Positions 43,015 through 54,987 of a DNA stretch of 64,000 nucleotides are shown in pieces. The notes beneath the pieces are model-generated. The model saw nothing but the letters and a program-made list of their open reading frames with translations, had not been told where the DNA came from and did not search any database. The stretch lies in the NCBI GenBank assembly GCA_004292955.1, contig RDXX01000011.1, forward strand, positions 171,336-235,335, read 5' to 3'. The DNA comes from Oscillatoriales cyanobacterium. Lineage in GTDB: Bacteria > Cyanobacteriota > Cyanobacteriia > Cyanobacteriales > Microcoleaceae. A program made the position numbers and the translations under genes. Numbering within the stretch: position 1 is the first letter of the stretch; each line of letters opens with the position of its first letter.

Positions 43015-43890
43015 ATGGATGCCAAAACTGCTCAAATACTAGATGGCAAAGCTTTAGCGACAAAGATTCAAAGCGAACTGAGCGAAAAAGTCCGCGCCCT
43101 ACAACCCCAGATTGGGCGTCCTCCGGGACTTGCGGTGCTGATGGTGGGAGACAACCCAGCCAGCGCGGCTTACGTCCGCAACAAAGAGCGAGCCTGCGCT
43201 AAAGTTGGCATAGCTTCCTTTGGCCAGCATTATCCAGCAAACGTGACTCAAGCGGAACTCGAACTTGCAATTCATGCACTCAACGAGGACGATCGAGTAG
43301 ACGGCATTTTAGTACAACTTCCGCTACCAGAAAACCTAGACGCAATTTCGCTGCTGTACCAAATTGCACCTGACAAAGATGCTGACGGACTTCACCCGGT
43401 AAATTTAGGTAGCTTGGTACGGGGTGAGCAAGGTTTGCGGAGTTGTACTCCCGCCGGAGTGATGCGGTTATTGCAGGAATACCAGATTGATTTGAAAGGA
43501 AAAAATGCTGTTGTTTTGGGCCGCAGTATTTTGGTGGGTAAACCGATGGCGCTGATGCTGTTAGAAGCCGATTGCACTGTTACTGTAGCTCATTCGCGGA
43601 CGAAAAACCTAGAATCAATTACCAGCCAAGCCGATATTTTAATTGCCGCCGTCGGCCGCACCGAAATGATTGCAGCTAATATGCTAAAACCGGGAGCAGT
43701 AGTAATTGATGTTGGCATTAACCGCGTCGTCAATCCAGATGGTACTAGCCGTTTGGCCGGAGATGTAGATTTTAATGCTGTGAAAACAGTAGCCGGAGCG
43801 ATTACGCCGGTGCCGGGAGGAATCGGGCCGATGACTGTTGCTATGTTGTTGGAAAATACAGTTTCTAGTTATACGAAAAAGATGGTTTGA
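43015..43890 (+). CDS. folD: Bifunctional methylenetetrahydrofolate dehydrogenase/cyclohydrolase
   Basis: A 291-residue FolD that converts methylenetetrahydrofolate to formyltetrahydrofolate through methenyltetrahydrofolate using NADP. The substrate site is visible in [17 protein letters not shown] (catalytic Lys in NKE), [13 protein letters not shown] and [12 protein letters not shown]. The Rossmann motif is [17 protein letters not shown], and the C-terminal [20 protein letters not shown] is conserved. The gene is full length and starts with ATG. Confidence 0.97.
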   Translation: MDAKTAQILDGKALATKIQSELSEKVRALQPQIGRPPGLAVLMVGDNPASAAYVRNKERACAKVGIASFGQHYPANVTQAELELAIHALNEDDRVDGILVQLPLPENLDAISLLYQIAPDKDADGLHPVNLGSLVRGEQGLRSCTPAGVMRLLQEYQIDLKGKNAVVLGRSILVGKPMALMLLEADCTVTVAHSRTKNLESITSQADILIAAVGRTEMIAANMLKPGAVVIDVGINRVVNPDGTSRLAGDVDFNAVKTVAGAITPVPGGIGPMTVAMLLENTVSSYTKKMV

Positions 43891-44006
43891 CGAGCGCGCG
43901 AATCATAGCAGAAATGTGCAGTTTTGCCTTGACATGAGATTGCTGTATCCGCTCTTTTGATTGCAGAAGCAGGAGCGGATACAGGAATAAAATCAGAAAA
44001 TGCTTT

Positions 44007-44128
44007 CGGTACATCTAACTTGTGAAGAGGGCGAAGCATGACCGCATATAAGTTATTCGTTATAATCTCATATTGACGGAGGTCATGCTTCGCCCCTACA
44101 AAAATATTTTCCAAACCCAGATGTACCC
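44007..44128. mobile_element. MITE, GGGTGCATCT family, copy B
   Basis: A 122-bp element in opposite orientation, with ends CGGTACATCT and AGATGTACCC. AAATGCTTT is duplicated exactly at both sides (43998-44006 and 44129-44137), a 9-bp target duplication. The inner GGGCGAAGCATGACCG and GGTCATGCTTCGCCC arms match copies A and C. Confidence 0.88.
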
Positions 44129-44193
44129 AAATGCTTTTTACAAAAATGAGCGGTTCCTACTGAGATAATTCCGGCTAATTTGGGTAATGCCGA

Positions 44194-44961
44194 CTATTTC
44201 TTGACAGCAACAACGCGAATTCGGCGATAATCTGCACTCCAATTACCATCGCGGTAAAGAGCGGGCCGCAAACGTTCTTCAACTTGTTTAATTGCGCGCG
44301 ATCGCACGAACGGCGACAAACCCGACAAAAACCCGCCTGCAAACATCTCGATCCAATTTACCATACCAGCGCTGCCGCCTTCTAGGGGAGTCGGGCGATC
44401 GAACAAAACCGCATAACTCACATCAAAACCGTGGTTTTCCAGCAGCAGAGCATACTCGCCGATACTCGGAAAATACCAAGGATTAAGCGATTGGGGCTCC
44501 TCGCAGCCAATTTCCGACAAAACATTCAAAAGCGCGCGGGCGATCGCCCCCACATTCCCCTTACCGCCAAACTCAGCCACAAAACGCCCTCCCGGCTTCA
44601 GCGCTTTTTCCACGCAAGCGATCGCAGCATCCGGTTGTTTTATCCAGTGCAAAACCGCATTAGAAAACACAGCATCTAACGGCTCTTCCACTTGAAAATT
44701 CCTCGCATCCGCCGCCACAAAGTTAATGTGAGGATAATTTGATTTAGCAGTGGAAATCATCGCCAAAGAAGAATCAATACCTTGCACAAAAGCACCACTT
44801 TCAGCAATCTTTGCAGTTAACTGTCCCGTACCGCAGCCCAAATCCAGAATTCCTTCTCCCGCCTGCGGAGCCAGTAATTCTAAGAGCGATTCGCCGTATT
44901 GCCAAACAAAAGCGTGTTGCTGTTCGTAGAGATCCGTATTCCAAGAATCTTGTGTCATCAT
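44194..44961 (-). CDS. Class I SAM-dependent methyltransferase
   Basis: A 255-residue methyltransferase. Motif I is GILDLGCGTGQLTAKIAESG, followed by the acidic VQGIDSSLAMI and the VFSNAVLHWIKQPDA and LKPGGRFVAEFGG motifs. The overall layout resembles trans-aconitate 2-methyltransferase-like proteins (the HWIKQPD and LNPWYFPSIGEY segments). The substrate is not known. It is followed on the same strand by nothing closely linked; the GNAT gene lies about 90 bp upstream in the same direction. Confidence 0.88.
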   Translation of the reverse strand: MMTQDSWNTDLYEQQHAFVWQYGESLLELLAPQAGEGILDLGCGTGQLTAKIAESGAFVQGIDSSLAMISTAKSNYPHINFVAADARNFQVEEPLDAVFSNAVLHWIKQPDAAIACVEKALKPGGRFVAEFGGKGNVGAIARALLNVLSEIGCEEPQSLNPWYFPSIGEYALLLENHGFDVSYAVLFDRPTPLEGGSAGMVNWIEMFAGGFLSGLSPFVRSRAIKQVEERLRPALYRDGNWSADYRRIRVVAVKK

Positions 44962-45047
44962 AACTACTCTAAACCTTTCTTCTCTCTCTGTGTTCTCTGT
45001 GTTCTCTGCGGTTAATAAAAAAATCCTCCTTCACAAAAGCGAGCGAA

Positions 45048-45536
45048 TCATTTGCTAGCGAGTTCCGCGATCGCATTTTCATCAATCCTGCAAACCCTAA
45101 TATTTTCCAAAATCCGCGCTCCCTGCTTCTCATAAAAAGCAACTCCCGCTGAATTTTTAGCATTAACAGTCCATTCAATTCGCCCGCAATTTGTGGATTC
45201 AGCAATTTGTGCCAAATGTTTCAACAAAGCTGTACCCACTCCCATACCGCGCATGGGAGCTTGCACAAATAAATCATCAAGCCACAGACAAGGCTGCGCC
45301 AACAAACTTGAATAGGTAGCATAAAACATCGCAAATCCTACAGCAGTGCCTGCAACTTCAGCCAATACTACCCGCACTAGCGGAGACTGACAAAATAACG
45401 CTTGTTGCAATTTATCGGCTGTTGCTGCCAACAGATTTTTAGCTCCATCGAACTCGCTTTTTTGCGCGATAAAAGTCAGAATTAGTTCTAAATCTCCAAG
45501 TTCTGCTTCTCTGATTTTAATATCCAAATTAACCAT
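45048..45536 (-). CDS. GNAT-family N-acetyltransferase
   Basis: A 162-residue acetyltransferase. The acetyl-CoA site is LWLDDLFVQAPMRGMGVGTA (RGMGVG is the Q/RxxGxG/A loop). The downstream GRIEWTVNAKNSAGVAFYEK is the typical diamine or small-amine acetyltransferase motif. The closest familiar subtype is diamine N-acetyltransferase-like. The substrate is not determined. The gene is full length. Confidence 0.88.
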   Translation of the reverse strand: MVNLDIKIREAELGDLELILTFIAQKSEFDGAKNLLAATADKLQQALFCQSPLVRVVLAEVAGTAVGFAMFYATYSSLLAQPCLWLDDLFVQAPMRGMGVGTALLKHLAQIAESTNCGRIEWTVNAKNSAGVAFYEKQGARILENIRVCRIDENAIAELASK

Positions 45537-45647
45537 TGTTTAATTCTCAATCTCACCTATTAATTACTGTATTAAATGCCATCATCAATGTCCAATATCT
45601 TTTTAGCTAATAACTTATACTTTTAAAATATTAATGATTGGGAAGCT

Positions 45648-46535
45648 ATGGAACTGCGACATTTGCGTTACTTTATTGCCGTTGCAGAGGAACTGAATTT
45701 CACTCGTGCAGCGGAAAGATTGCACATGGCTCAACCTCCGCTAAGTCAACAAATTCAGCATTTGGAGGCAGAGTTGGGCTTTCAACTTTTTCGTCGCACC
45801 AAGCGGACAGTTGTGCTAACGGAAGCCGGACAGGTTTTTTTTGAGGAATCACAGAAAATTCTGCTACAAGTCGATCGCGCTATTCAACTTGGCAAACAAA
45901 CCAGCCGCGGGGAACTCGGCCAACTCACTGTAGGCTTTGTGAGTTCCGCCGCGCACAATGTAGTTCCAGCCATCTTGCAGGCGTTTCGCACTCGGTGTCC
46001 CGCCGTCAAGCTCGAACTGCACGAACTCACAACTAACGAACAATTGCAGCGACTGCGGTTCGGGCGCATTGATATCGGCTTCGTGCGCCCTCCGATCGAG
46101 GAAGATGGCATAAATTCCGAAATCGTTTTTCGAGAACCTCTGATCGTGGCGCTGCCAGAAACGCATTATTTAGCCGATCGCGCTGTTGTAGAATTGCGCG
46201 AACTTTCTGCCGAACCTTTCATACTATTTCCCCGTTCCCTAGCTCCAGGATTGTACGATCCGATCGTCAGTCTGTGTCTGCAAGAAGGTTTTAGCCCGAT
46301 CGCCGGTCAAGAAGCGATTCAAATGCAGACAATTATCAGCTTGGTAGCCGCCGAGATGGGGGTGGCGATCGTCCCCGCATCGATGCAAAACTTCCAGCGC
46401 ACTGGGGTTGTTTACAAACATTTACAAGAACCAAGTCCGATCGTCTCAATTGCTCTAATTTGGCGCGACAATCCCACGCCAGCGGTGCAGCGGTTTTTGC
46501 AGACAGCCAGAGACTTGTCAAGTCTTCAATATTAG
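45648..46535 (+). CDS. LysR-family transcriptional regulator
   Basis: A 295-residue LysR regulator. The N-terminal winged helix-turn-helix is MELRHLRYFIAVAEELNFTR, AAERLHMAQPPLSQQIQHLE, FRRTKRTVVLTEAG. The C-terminal effector-binding domain runs from GQLTVGFVSSAAHNVVPAIL to the end. This resembles the BenM/CbnR-like subgroup. It is convergent with the shell-protein gene at 46625, so it is not necessarily linked to geosmin; its target is unknown. Confidence 0.92.
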   Translation: MELRHLRYFIAVAEELNFTRAAERLHMAQPPLSQQIQHLEAELGFQLFRRTKRTVVLTEAGQVFFEESQKILLQVDRAIQLGKQTSRGELGQLTVGFVSSAAHNVVPAILQAFRTRCPAVKLELHELTTNEQLQRLRFGRIDIGFVRPPIEEDGINSEIVFREPLIVALPETHYLADRAVVELRELSAEPFILFPRSLAPGLYDPIVSLCLQEGFSPIAGQEAIQMQTIISLVAAEMGVAIVPASMQNFQRTGVVYKHLQEPSPIVSIALIWRDNPTPAVQRFLQTARDLSSLQY

Positions 46536-46624
46536 GGATTAGAGTCGTACCGATCGATCGCCACCGTAAAAGTCGGCGCGATCGACCTCGATCGCCGATC
46601 GATTAGTCCCAACCGAAATCTCTC

Positions 46625-48031
46625 CTAACGCCCGATTTCAACATCTTCAACGATACCAAGTGCGTCAGGTACTAGCACGGCTGCGGAGTAATATGCAGTA
46701 ACAAGGTAAGACATAATCGCCTTTTCACTAATACCCATAAATCTAACAGATAAGCCTGGTTGGTATTCGTCAGCTATCCCCGTTTGCTGTAAACCGATCA
46801 CGCCCTGATCTTCCTCACCAGTACGCAGCACAAGAATAGAACTGGTTTGGTTTTTGGTGATGGGTATCTTATTACAAGGAAGAAGAGGTACACCGCGCCA
46901 AGCAATAACTTTACTTCCGTCCATGTCGATGTTTTGTGGATAGATACCGAGGCGGTTACACTGCCGGCCGAAGGCTGCAATAGTGCGAGGATGAGCTAGG
47001 AAGAACTTCGACTTTCTGCGGCGGGTAAGCAGTTCATCGAGGTCATCAGGAGTAGGCGCACCAGTGCGGGGGTGGAGACGCTGTTTAAGGTCAGCATTGT
47101 GCAGTAAACCAAATTCACGGTTATTGATCAACTCATATTCTTGACGTTCCCGCAATGCCTCAATCGTCAGACGTAATTGTTGTTCCGTCTGGTTCATTGG
47201 TTCATTATACAAATCAGCGACGCGAGTATTGATCCTTAACACAGTTTGGGCAATACTTAACTCATATTCCCGGGGAGAAAGTTCGTAGTCAACGAAAGTC
47301 CCTGGTAATTGAGTTTCTCCAGTATGTCCTGAAGATAAAGCAATGGTGGCTTCACCCTGCTTATTCTGTGGTAATTGTGCGCGAGTTACGGCTCGATCGA
47401 TCTGAGTCTGCAAAGCCACCGACTGGTTCATAATTTCCCTAAACGCTTGTTGTGGTAAGCTTAATACTGTGCATCGAGTCACAGCTTTAACCGTAAACTT
47501 CCAATTGCTTTGAGACGCTACTAAAACCTCATCGCCAAAATGATCCCCATCAGCTAACGCGCCCAATAAAGGTTCTTCTTCATATTTGGGAAGACCAAAT
47601 TTATTAACTTTACCATGAGCGATCAGGAAAAGCCGATCGACTGGTTGACCTGATTGTACAATAATGTCACCAGAAGCAAACTCCTGTTGTACGAAGCGAC
47701 TAGCTAAAGCTGTTAAGACTTCAACATCATCAAAACCTCGCAATAAGGGTAATTCGGTCAGTTCTTGAGGAATTACCTCAATATTTGCACCTGTATTGGT
47801 GAAAGTAATTCTCCCATCACCCACGGTATAGGTTAAACGACGGTTCACCCGATAATTACCACCTTTTATCTGCACCCATGGCAACATCTTCAACAACCAC
47901 CGCGAGGTAATTTCCTGCATTTGCGGTGCAGATTTGGTTGTCGTCGCCAAATTACGGGCTGCGGCTGTACCTAAACTCAGTTGAGGTTGCTGACCTTCAA
48001 CTTCCAAACTCGAATCATTAGAATATGTCAT
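46625..48031 (-). CDS. Family 2B encapsulin-like shell protein with cNMP-binding-like domain (second copy)
   Basis: A 468-residue paralogue of the protein at 48397. The conserved N-arm ([35 protein letters not shown]) and the C-terminal half ([56 protein letters not shown]) fit the HK97-type shell fold of family 2 encapsulins. A cyclic-nucleotide-binding-like domain is inserted at about 94-205 ([37 protein letters not shown]). The Arg that contacts the cyclic phosphate in classic domains is not evident. In cyanobacteria this gene type is known as cnb next to geoA. Its start is 365 bp from the previous stop, with two MITEs between. Confidence 0.85.
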   Translation of the reverse strand: MTYSNDSSLEVEGQQPQLSLGTAAARNLATTTKSAPQMQEITSRWLLKMLPWVQIKGGNYRVNRRLTYTVGDGRITFTNTGANIEVIPQELTELPLLRGFDDVEVLTALASRFVQQEFASGDIIVQSGQPVDRLFLIAHGKVNKFGLPKYEEEPLLGALADGDHFGDEVLVASQSNWKFTVKAVTRCTVLSLPQQAFREIMNQSVALQTQIDRAVTRAQLPQNKQGEATIALSSGHTGETQLPGTFVDYELSPREYELSIAQTVLRINTRVADLYNEPMNQTEQQLRLTIEALRERQEYELINNREFGLLHNADLKQRLHPRTGAPTPDDLDELLTRRRKSKFFLAHPRTIAAFGRQCNRLGIYPQNIDMDGSKVIAWRGVPLLPCNKIPITKNQTSSILVLRTGEEDQGVIGLQQTGIADEYQPGLSVRFMGISEKAIMSYLVTAYYSAAVLVPDALGIVEDVEIGR

Positions 48032-48110
48032 TACCTCATCCTTTACTTACTAACAAAAATACCCGCTCTAATAGGTGAGAGGTTAAGGCAATTGTTTTGT
48101 CAATAATTAC

Positions 48111-48181
48111 TAGACATCTCCCATAATTATTGTGGAACAGGCATCTTGCCTGTTCCAGACAAGCTTTTTGAGAGAAGTCTA
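48111..48181. mobile_element. MITE-like element, TAGAC family, upstream of the second shell gene
   Basis: A 71-bp element with ends TAGACATCTCC and GAGAAGTCTA, nearly identical to the one at 21904-21974. It lies 80 bp before the second shell gene's start codon. Confidence 0.75.
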
Positions 48182-48263
48182 CTGGATTTAACGCTTAAAA
48201 TAGAGCGTAATTACCGATCGACAAAAATCATTTGCCTTAACCTCTCAGCACCAATAGACCTCT

Positions 48264-48395
48264 TAGACCTCTCCAAAAAAGCAAGTTTTGAACAGGCAGG
48301 ATGCCTGTTCCACAATAATTATTGGAAAAGCAAGTTTTGAACAGGCAGGATGCCTGTTCCACAATAATTATTGGAATAAATATGGTCGAGGTCTA
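48264..48395. mobile_element. MITE-like element abutting the first shell gene stop codon
   Basis: It has TAGACCTCTCC/GGTCGAGGTCTA ends and contains a 49-bp unit (GCAAGTTTTGAACAGGCAGG onward) duplicated in tandem at 48281 and 48330. Its right end is one base from the stop codon (48397-48399) of the first shell gene. Confidence 0.75.
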
Positions 48396-48396
48396 A

Positions 48397-49806
48397 TTAA
48401 CGACCGACTTCTACATCTTCGAGGATGCCGAGGGCGTCAGGAACTAGGACGGCTGCGGAGTAGTAAGCTGTGACGAGATAAGACATAATTGCCTTTTCGC
48501 TGATGCCCATGAAGCGGACAGACAAGCTAGGTTGATATTCGTCAGGGATACCAGTTTGATGTAAACCGATAACGCCTTGTTTTTCAAGACCAGTGCGGAG
48601 TAAGAGGATAGAACTGGTGCGGGTATTTGTGATGGGGATCTTGTTGCAGGGAAAGATCGGTACACCACGCCAAGCCGGAACTTGTTGGCCGCCCATGTCA
48701 ATGCTTTGTGGATAAATGCCTATGCGGTTACACTCGCGAGCAAAGGCTGCGATCGTGCGAGGATGAGCCAGGAAGAAGCCTGGGTCTTTCCATACCGTAG
48801 CCAGCAATTCGTCCATGTCGTCCGGCGTAGGTGCGCCACTGCTGCTGTAGATGCGTTGTTTGAGGTCAGCGTTATGCAGCAACCCAAATTCGGGGTTGTT
48901 GATCATTTCGTGTTCTTGACGTTCCCGTAATGCCTCAACAGTCAGACGCAATTGTTGCTCGGTCTGATTCATTGGTTCATTGTACAGATCGGCTACCCTG
49001 GTACTGATCCGCAACACGGTTTGGGCAATGCTCAAATCATATTGGCGGGGTGAGAGATCGTAATCAACGAAAGTACCAGGCAACTCAGTCTCGCCGCGAT
49101 GACCGGCAGATACATTAATAGCAGCTTCACCTTCAGTAGTTTGTGGCTGGCTGAGGAGGGATCGGAACTTATCGACCTGATTTTGTAAAGCTTCGGACTG
49201 GTTAAGGATTTGCTCAAACGCCTGTTGAGGTAATGCTAATACGATACATCTGGTAAGAGCTTTGAGGGTATACTGCCAGGTGTCTTGAGATTCTACTAGA
49301 GATTCATCACCGAAACGATCGCCATCAGCGAGTACATCTAAAACAACCTGCTCGTCATACTTGCCAAGACCAATCTTGTTAACTTTACCACGGGCGATCA
49401 ATAATACTCGATCGGCTGCTTGACCTATTTCAACGATCGTGTCCCCGGCGGCGTACTCTTCCTGCACAAACTGGTTGGCCAACGCAGTTAAAACTTCTGT
49501 GTCCTCAAACCCTCTGAGCAATGGCAACTCAGTAAGTTCTTGGGGAATTACTTGTACAGTTGCGCCAGTGTTGGTGAAAGAGACTCTTCCATCACCTACG
49601 GTATAACTTAAACGACGGTTAACTCGATATACGCCACCCTTTGTTTGCACCCACGGCAACAGTTTCAACAACCACCGTGAGGTAATTTCCTGCATCTGCG
49701 GTGCAGATTTGGTGGTCGTCGCCAAATTACGGGCTGCTGCTGTACTTAAACTCAACTGAGGTTGTTGATTCTCAACATCTGAACCCGAATCATTGGAATA
49801 GGTCAT
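48397..49806 (-). CDS. Family 2B encapsulin-like shell protein with cNMP-binding-like domain (first copy)
   Basis: A 469-residue protein. An N-arm ([20 protein letters not shown]) leads into the first shell strands ([20 protein letters not shown]). A cyclic-nucleotide-binding-like domain follows at about 94-205 ([51 protein letters not shown]). The rest is an HK97-like shell domain ([60 protein letters not shown]). It differs from its paralogue mainly within the inserted domain. It is 155 bp downstream of geoA in the same direction, so an operon is likely. The assignment to family 2B encapsulins is from recall of the family, not a search. Confidence 0.87.
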   Translation of the reverse strand: MTYSNDSGSDVENQQPQLSLSTAAARNLATTTKSAPQMQEITSRWLLKLLPWVQTKGGVYRVNRRLSYTVGDGRVSFTNTGATVQVIPQELTELPLLRGFEDTEVLTALANQFVQEEYAAGDTIVEIGQAADRVLLIARGKVNKIGLGKYDEQVVLDVLADGDRFGDESLVESQDTWQYTLKALTRCIVLALPQQAFEQILNQSEALQNQVDKFRSLLSQPQTTEGEAAINVSAGHRGETELPGTFVDYDLSPRQYDLSIAQTVLRISTRVADLYNEPMNQTEQQLRLTVEALRERQEHEMINNPEFGLLHNADLKQRIYSSSGAPTPDDMDELLATVWKDPGFFLAHPRTIAAFARECNRIGIYPQSIDMGGQQVPAWRGVPIFPCNKIPITNTRTSSILLLRTGLEKQGVIGLHQTGIPDEYQPSLSVRFMGISEKAIMSYLVTAYYSAAVLVPDALGILEDVEVGR

Positions 49807-49961
49807 AACTTAATTCTTCACTTTCTAGTTACTCAAAAAACAACTTGGTTTTACTTCACCGAAGGGCGATCGAGAAAAACCTAAGTTAGCAAGACAGATT
49901 ATCTTGTAAAAAGAGACAATCAAATCGTATCTTTGACAAAAAGATACAATTCGATTCAAAT

Positions 49962-52232
<2,271 letters not shown>

Positions 52233-52388
52233 CTACCGTAAGCTTCTACTGAGTATTCTTGCTATTTTTTGCTGACGAACGGCTGATCTTTTGCGGTTGG
52301 CGAGGATTCTCGCTGCCCTAGCCACGTCCCATATGTGGTTTGTTTTTGATTGTACTGTAGGCTAGTTCATATCCACGGTAGCGATCGA

Positions 52389-52578
52389 CTAAATAAAATT
52401 TAACAAAATACGACGTTGGTGAAGCAGAGCGAGGCGATCGCACATCTCTTGACTGCTCAGAAAAGCAGATTCAGTCCCGAATCTGTTCCGGTGTCAACAA
52501 CTTCATATCCCAACCCTCAAGCAAAACTAAATCCTTGACATCCACACTAATAAGTTTCTGTGCAACAACACCCGTAAA
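52389..52578 (-). pseudogene. Fragment of a NUDIX hydrolase gene
   Basis: Read on the minus strand, 52578 to about 52480 gives [20 protein letters not shown] and then a stop; after a frame change it ends LLHQRRILLNFI and a stop at 52389. These match the C-terminus of the intact NUDIX protein at 41543 (VNDLVLHEGWDMQLLTVQD; HQRILLNFIESI). The N-terminal half and the NUDIX box are missing. It lies between geoA and crtE. Confidence 0.78.
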
Positions 52579-52689
52579 ATGATTAAATTGAGTCTCAGAT
52601 TTCGAGCGATCGCCCCCCTAAAAGTCGGCGCGATCGACCAAAACAACTCACAGTATCCTTTCGTCACATTCAGTACAAGAGAGCAAGGG

Positions 52690-53619
52690 ATGGTATTTGC
52701 AGCAACAGAAATGGATTCGTCTCAACCGGAATCCGCTTTCGACTTATCTACTTACCTAGTCGAACAAAAAAAGGCGATCGAGGTAGCTCTCGACGGTGCG
52801 ATCCAGGTCATCTACCCAGAGAAAATTTACGAAGCCATGCGCTACTCACTGCTAGCAGGGGGCAAACGGCTACGTCCGATCCTGTGTCTGGCTGGGTGCG
52901 AAATCGCCGGTGGCACTTCCCAAATGGCAATGCCCACAGCTTGCGCTTTGGAAATGATCCACACCATGTCGCTAATTCACGACGATTTGCCGGCAATGGA
53001 CAATGATGACTATCGGCGCGGCAAACTGACTAACCACAAAGTCTACGGCGAAGACATCGCAATTTTGGCTGGCGATGGTTTGTTGAGCTATGCCTTTGAA
53101 TTTATCGCCACTAAAACTGAGAACGTACCCCCCCTACAGGTGTTGCAGACGATCGCCCATTTGGCGCGCGCGTCCGGCGCTGCTGGACTCGTAGGCGGTC
53201 AGGTACTTGACCTGGAATCGGAAGGATTGAAAGATGTTTCTATAGAAACTTTGACCTACATTCACGCTCACAAAACCGGCGCGCTGTTAGAAGCCTGCGT
53301 GGTTTGTGGGGGAATTCTGGCTGGGGCTTCTGCTGCGGATTTGCAGCGGCTTTCGCGTTTTGCTAAAAATATTGGGCTGGCTTTCCAGATAATTGATGAC
53401 ATTCTGGATATTACTGCTACTCAAGAAGAATTGGGCAAAACCGCTGGCAAAGATGTTCAAGCCGGAAAGGTGACTTATCCGAGTTTGTGGGGAATTGAGG
53501 AGTCTCGGCGCCAAGCCAAAGAGCTTGTTGCTGATGCTAAGGCTCAATTGGCAGTGTTTGGAAGTAAAGCCCAGCCTTTATTGGGAATCGCCGATTTTAT
53601 TACCAGCCGCAGTAACTAG
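52690..53619 (+). CDS. crtE: Geranylgeranyl diphosphate synthase
   Basis: A polyprenyl synthase of about 309 residues that condenses isopentenyl diphosphate with allylic diphosphates to make C20 chains for carotenoids, chlorophyll and quinones. The first Asp-rich motif is [15 protein letters not shown] and the second is [31 protein letters not shown] and [13 protein letters not shown] are family motifs. The start could be ATG 52690 (MVFAATEMD) or 52711; a longer frame from 52579 overlaps the NUDIX fragment and is not favoured. It is divergent from geoA and followed 14 bp later by a PAP2-like gene. Its enzyme competes for the FPP that geosmin synthase uses. Confidence 0.93.
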   Translation: MVFAATEMDSSQPESAFDLSTYLVEQKKAIEVALDGAIQVIYPEKIYEAMRYSLLAGGKRLRPILCLAGCEIAGGTSQMAMPTACALEMIHTMSLIHDDLPAMDNDDYRRGKLTNHKVYGEDIAILAGDGLLSYAFEFIATKTENVPPLQVLQTIAHLARASGAAGLVGGQVLDLESEGLKDVSIETLTYIHAHKTGALLEACVVCGGILAGASAADLQRLSRFAKNIGLAFQIIDDILDITATQEELGKTAGKDVQAGKVTYPSLWGIEESRRQAKELVADAKAQLAVFGSKAQPLLGIADFITSRSN

Positions 53620-53633
53620 AAATACTAAAGAAT

Positions 53634-54092
53634 ATGCAGGAAATTTGCAGCGGCATCTTACACAATCATGTACTGATAGTTGCTTTGATCGCTTGTCTGT
53701 CGGCTCAAATCATTAAATTGCCGATCGAATTAATCAAAAATCGTAAGTTTAATCTGCGGTATTTGGTAACAACGGGCGGAATGCCCAGCTCTCACTCATC
53801 TTTTGTGGGCGCTTTGGCTGCGGGAGTCGGACAAACGATGGGATGGGAAAGTCCAGAATTTGCGATCGCAGCCATCTTTGCAATTATTGTCATGTACGAC
53901 GCTGCTGGAGTCCGCCAAGCAGCAGGGAAACAAGCTCAAATCCTCAACCAAATTATCGACGAGTTTTTTGAGGAAGACCACAACTTTAATGAGGCTCGCC
54001 TGAAAGAGTTGCTGGGACACACTCCTTTTCAAGTGTTCGTCGGTTTGGGGCTGGGAATCGCGATTTCTTGGATCGCAGGGCCTGCATATTAG
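53634..54092 (+). CDS. Divergent PAP2-family membrane protein
   Basis: A 152-residue membrane protein of the divergent PAP2/VanZ-unlike (DUF212) group. It has three or four hydrophobic helices, and TGGMPSSHSSFVGALAAGVG is the phosphatase-like motif. The later VMYDAAGVRQAAGKQAQ and LLGHTPFQVFVGLGLGIA are conserved in this family. It starts 14 bp after crtE, so the two are co-transcribed. A lipid- or prenyl-diphosphate phosphatase role is possible but unproven. Confidence 0.88.
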   Translation: MQEICSGILHNHVLIVALIACLSAQIIKLPIELIKNRKFNLRYLVTTGGMPSSHSSFVGALAAGVGQTMGWESPEFAIAAIFAIIVMYDAAGVRQAAGKQAQILNQIIDEFFEEDHNFNEARLKELLGHTPFQVFVGLGLGIAISWIAGPAY

Positions 54093-54102
54093 TCATTAGT
54101 CA

Positions 54103-54285
54103 TTAGTTAACAGTTGACAGTTGACAGTTGACAGTTGACAGTTGACAGTTGACAGTTGACAGTTGACAGTTGACAGTTGACAGTTGACAGTTGGTTCAAA
54201 TTACCAATGACTAATGACCAATGACCAATGACCAATGACTAATGACTAATGACCAATGACTAATGACTAATGACTAATGACTAAT
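54103..54285. repeat. ACAGTTG and AATGACT heptanucleotide tracts
   Basis: About twelve tandem copies of ACAGTTG (54103-54193) are followed by a run of AATGACC/AATGACT heptamers (54205-54285). The second tract runs right up to the stop codon of the minus-strand YbjN gene. Confidence 0.9.
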
Positions 54286-54784
54286 TACCAAATTCTGCTT
54301 GCAGCAAGTCATCGTTGTCATCGGCGATGGTGGCTACAATAGTAATAGCGCGTGACATTTCCCCAGCAGAGATTTCGGCGATCGTCCGAGTTGATATTAC
54401 GGCAACTTGGTTGTCAACGATCGCAAAATGAGATTCTAAAGTAGCCAGCCAATTCATTTCTAGCAGTTTCCGCATTAATTCAGCTTCATTCTTTGCCGGC
54501 AACTGAAGCACAAAAGCCCAAACAGTTAAAGTATCATTTTCGGTTTCGCCCGTGAGTTGCACGAACACTTCAACGCTCCCGTACTTGAATTTCCAAAGAT
54601 GTCCGCCAGCTTCATTTTGACCGACCATCACTTTTTGGTCTACAGCCATGCTGGCAATCACAGTTTCAATTTCTTCGGCATAGCTCACTGCTGTGGCTTT
54701 TTCGACCTGCTCGGAGGCGATCGCGCTTTCGCTAGAGAGGCTTTCTGCGGAAGGTGTTTGTGGGTTTGGCTCGCTGTTAGTCAT
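54281..54784 (-). CDS. YbjN-domain protein
   Basis: A 167-residue protein with a disordered Ser/Glu-rich first 35 residues followed by a YbjN/type III chaperone-like domain (EIETVIASMAVDQKVMVGQN, WKFKYGSVEVFVQLTGETEN, LMRKLLEMNWLATLESHFAI, EISAGEMSRAITIVATIADD). Proteins of this fold act as small chaperone-like factors; the cyanobacterial ones are uncharacterised as far as I know. Its stop lies at the edge of a heptamer tract. Confidence 0.8.
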   Translation of the reverse strand: MTNSEPNPQTPSAESLSSESAIASEQVEKATAVSYAEEIETVIASMAVDQKVMVGQNEAGGHLWKFKYGSVEVFVQLTGETENDTLTVWAFVLQLPAKNEAELMRKLLEMNWLATLESHFAIVDNQVAVISTRTIAEISAGEMSRAITIVATIADDNDDLLQAEFGN

Positions 54785-54934
54785 GATTAATATTTAAACG
54801 GAAAAGTGTTCCAATAATCTTTACCAATACAGTTTACTTCCTCTTCAGGACTTAGCAAAATAGGACTTATAGGATTTTGGATTTTAGGTTTTGGATTTTA
54901 CATTAAAGAATTCGGTATGACTTAAATAATGAGT

Positions 54935-54959
54935 GGTTCCCAGGCTGTGCCTGGGAACC
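54935..54959. repeat. GGTTCCCAGG palindrome
   Basis: GGTTCCCAGG and CCTGGGAACC form a 10-bp stem with a 5-base loop, 28 bp downstream of the ferritin-like gene's stop. It may act as its terminator. A related CCCAGG/CCTGGG stem is at 61194. Confidence 0.6.
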
Positions 54960-54987
54960 CATATCCTGAGCTCTCCCTCACCTGTAT

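Noticed and set aside
45648-46535. LysR protein as dedicated regulator of the geosmin cluster
   Set aside because: It is convergent with the cluster's last gene and not near the geoA promoter, so the sequence gives no support.
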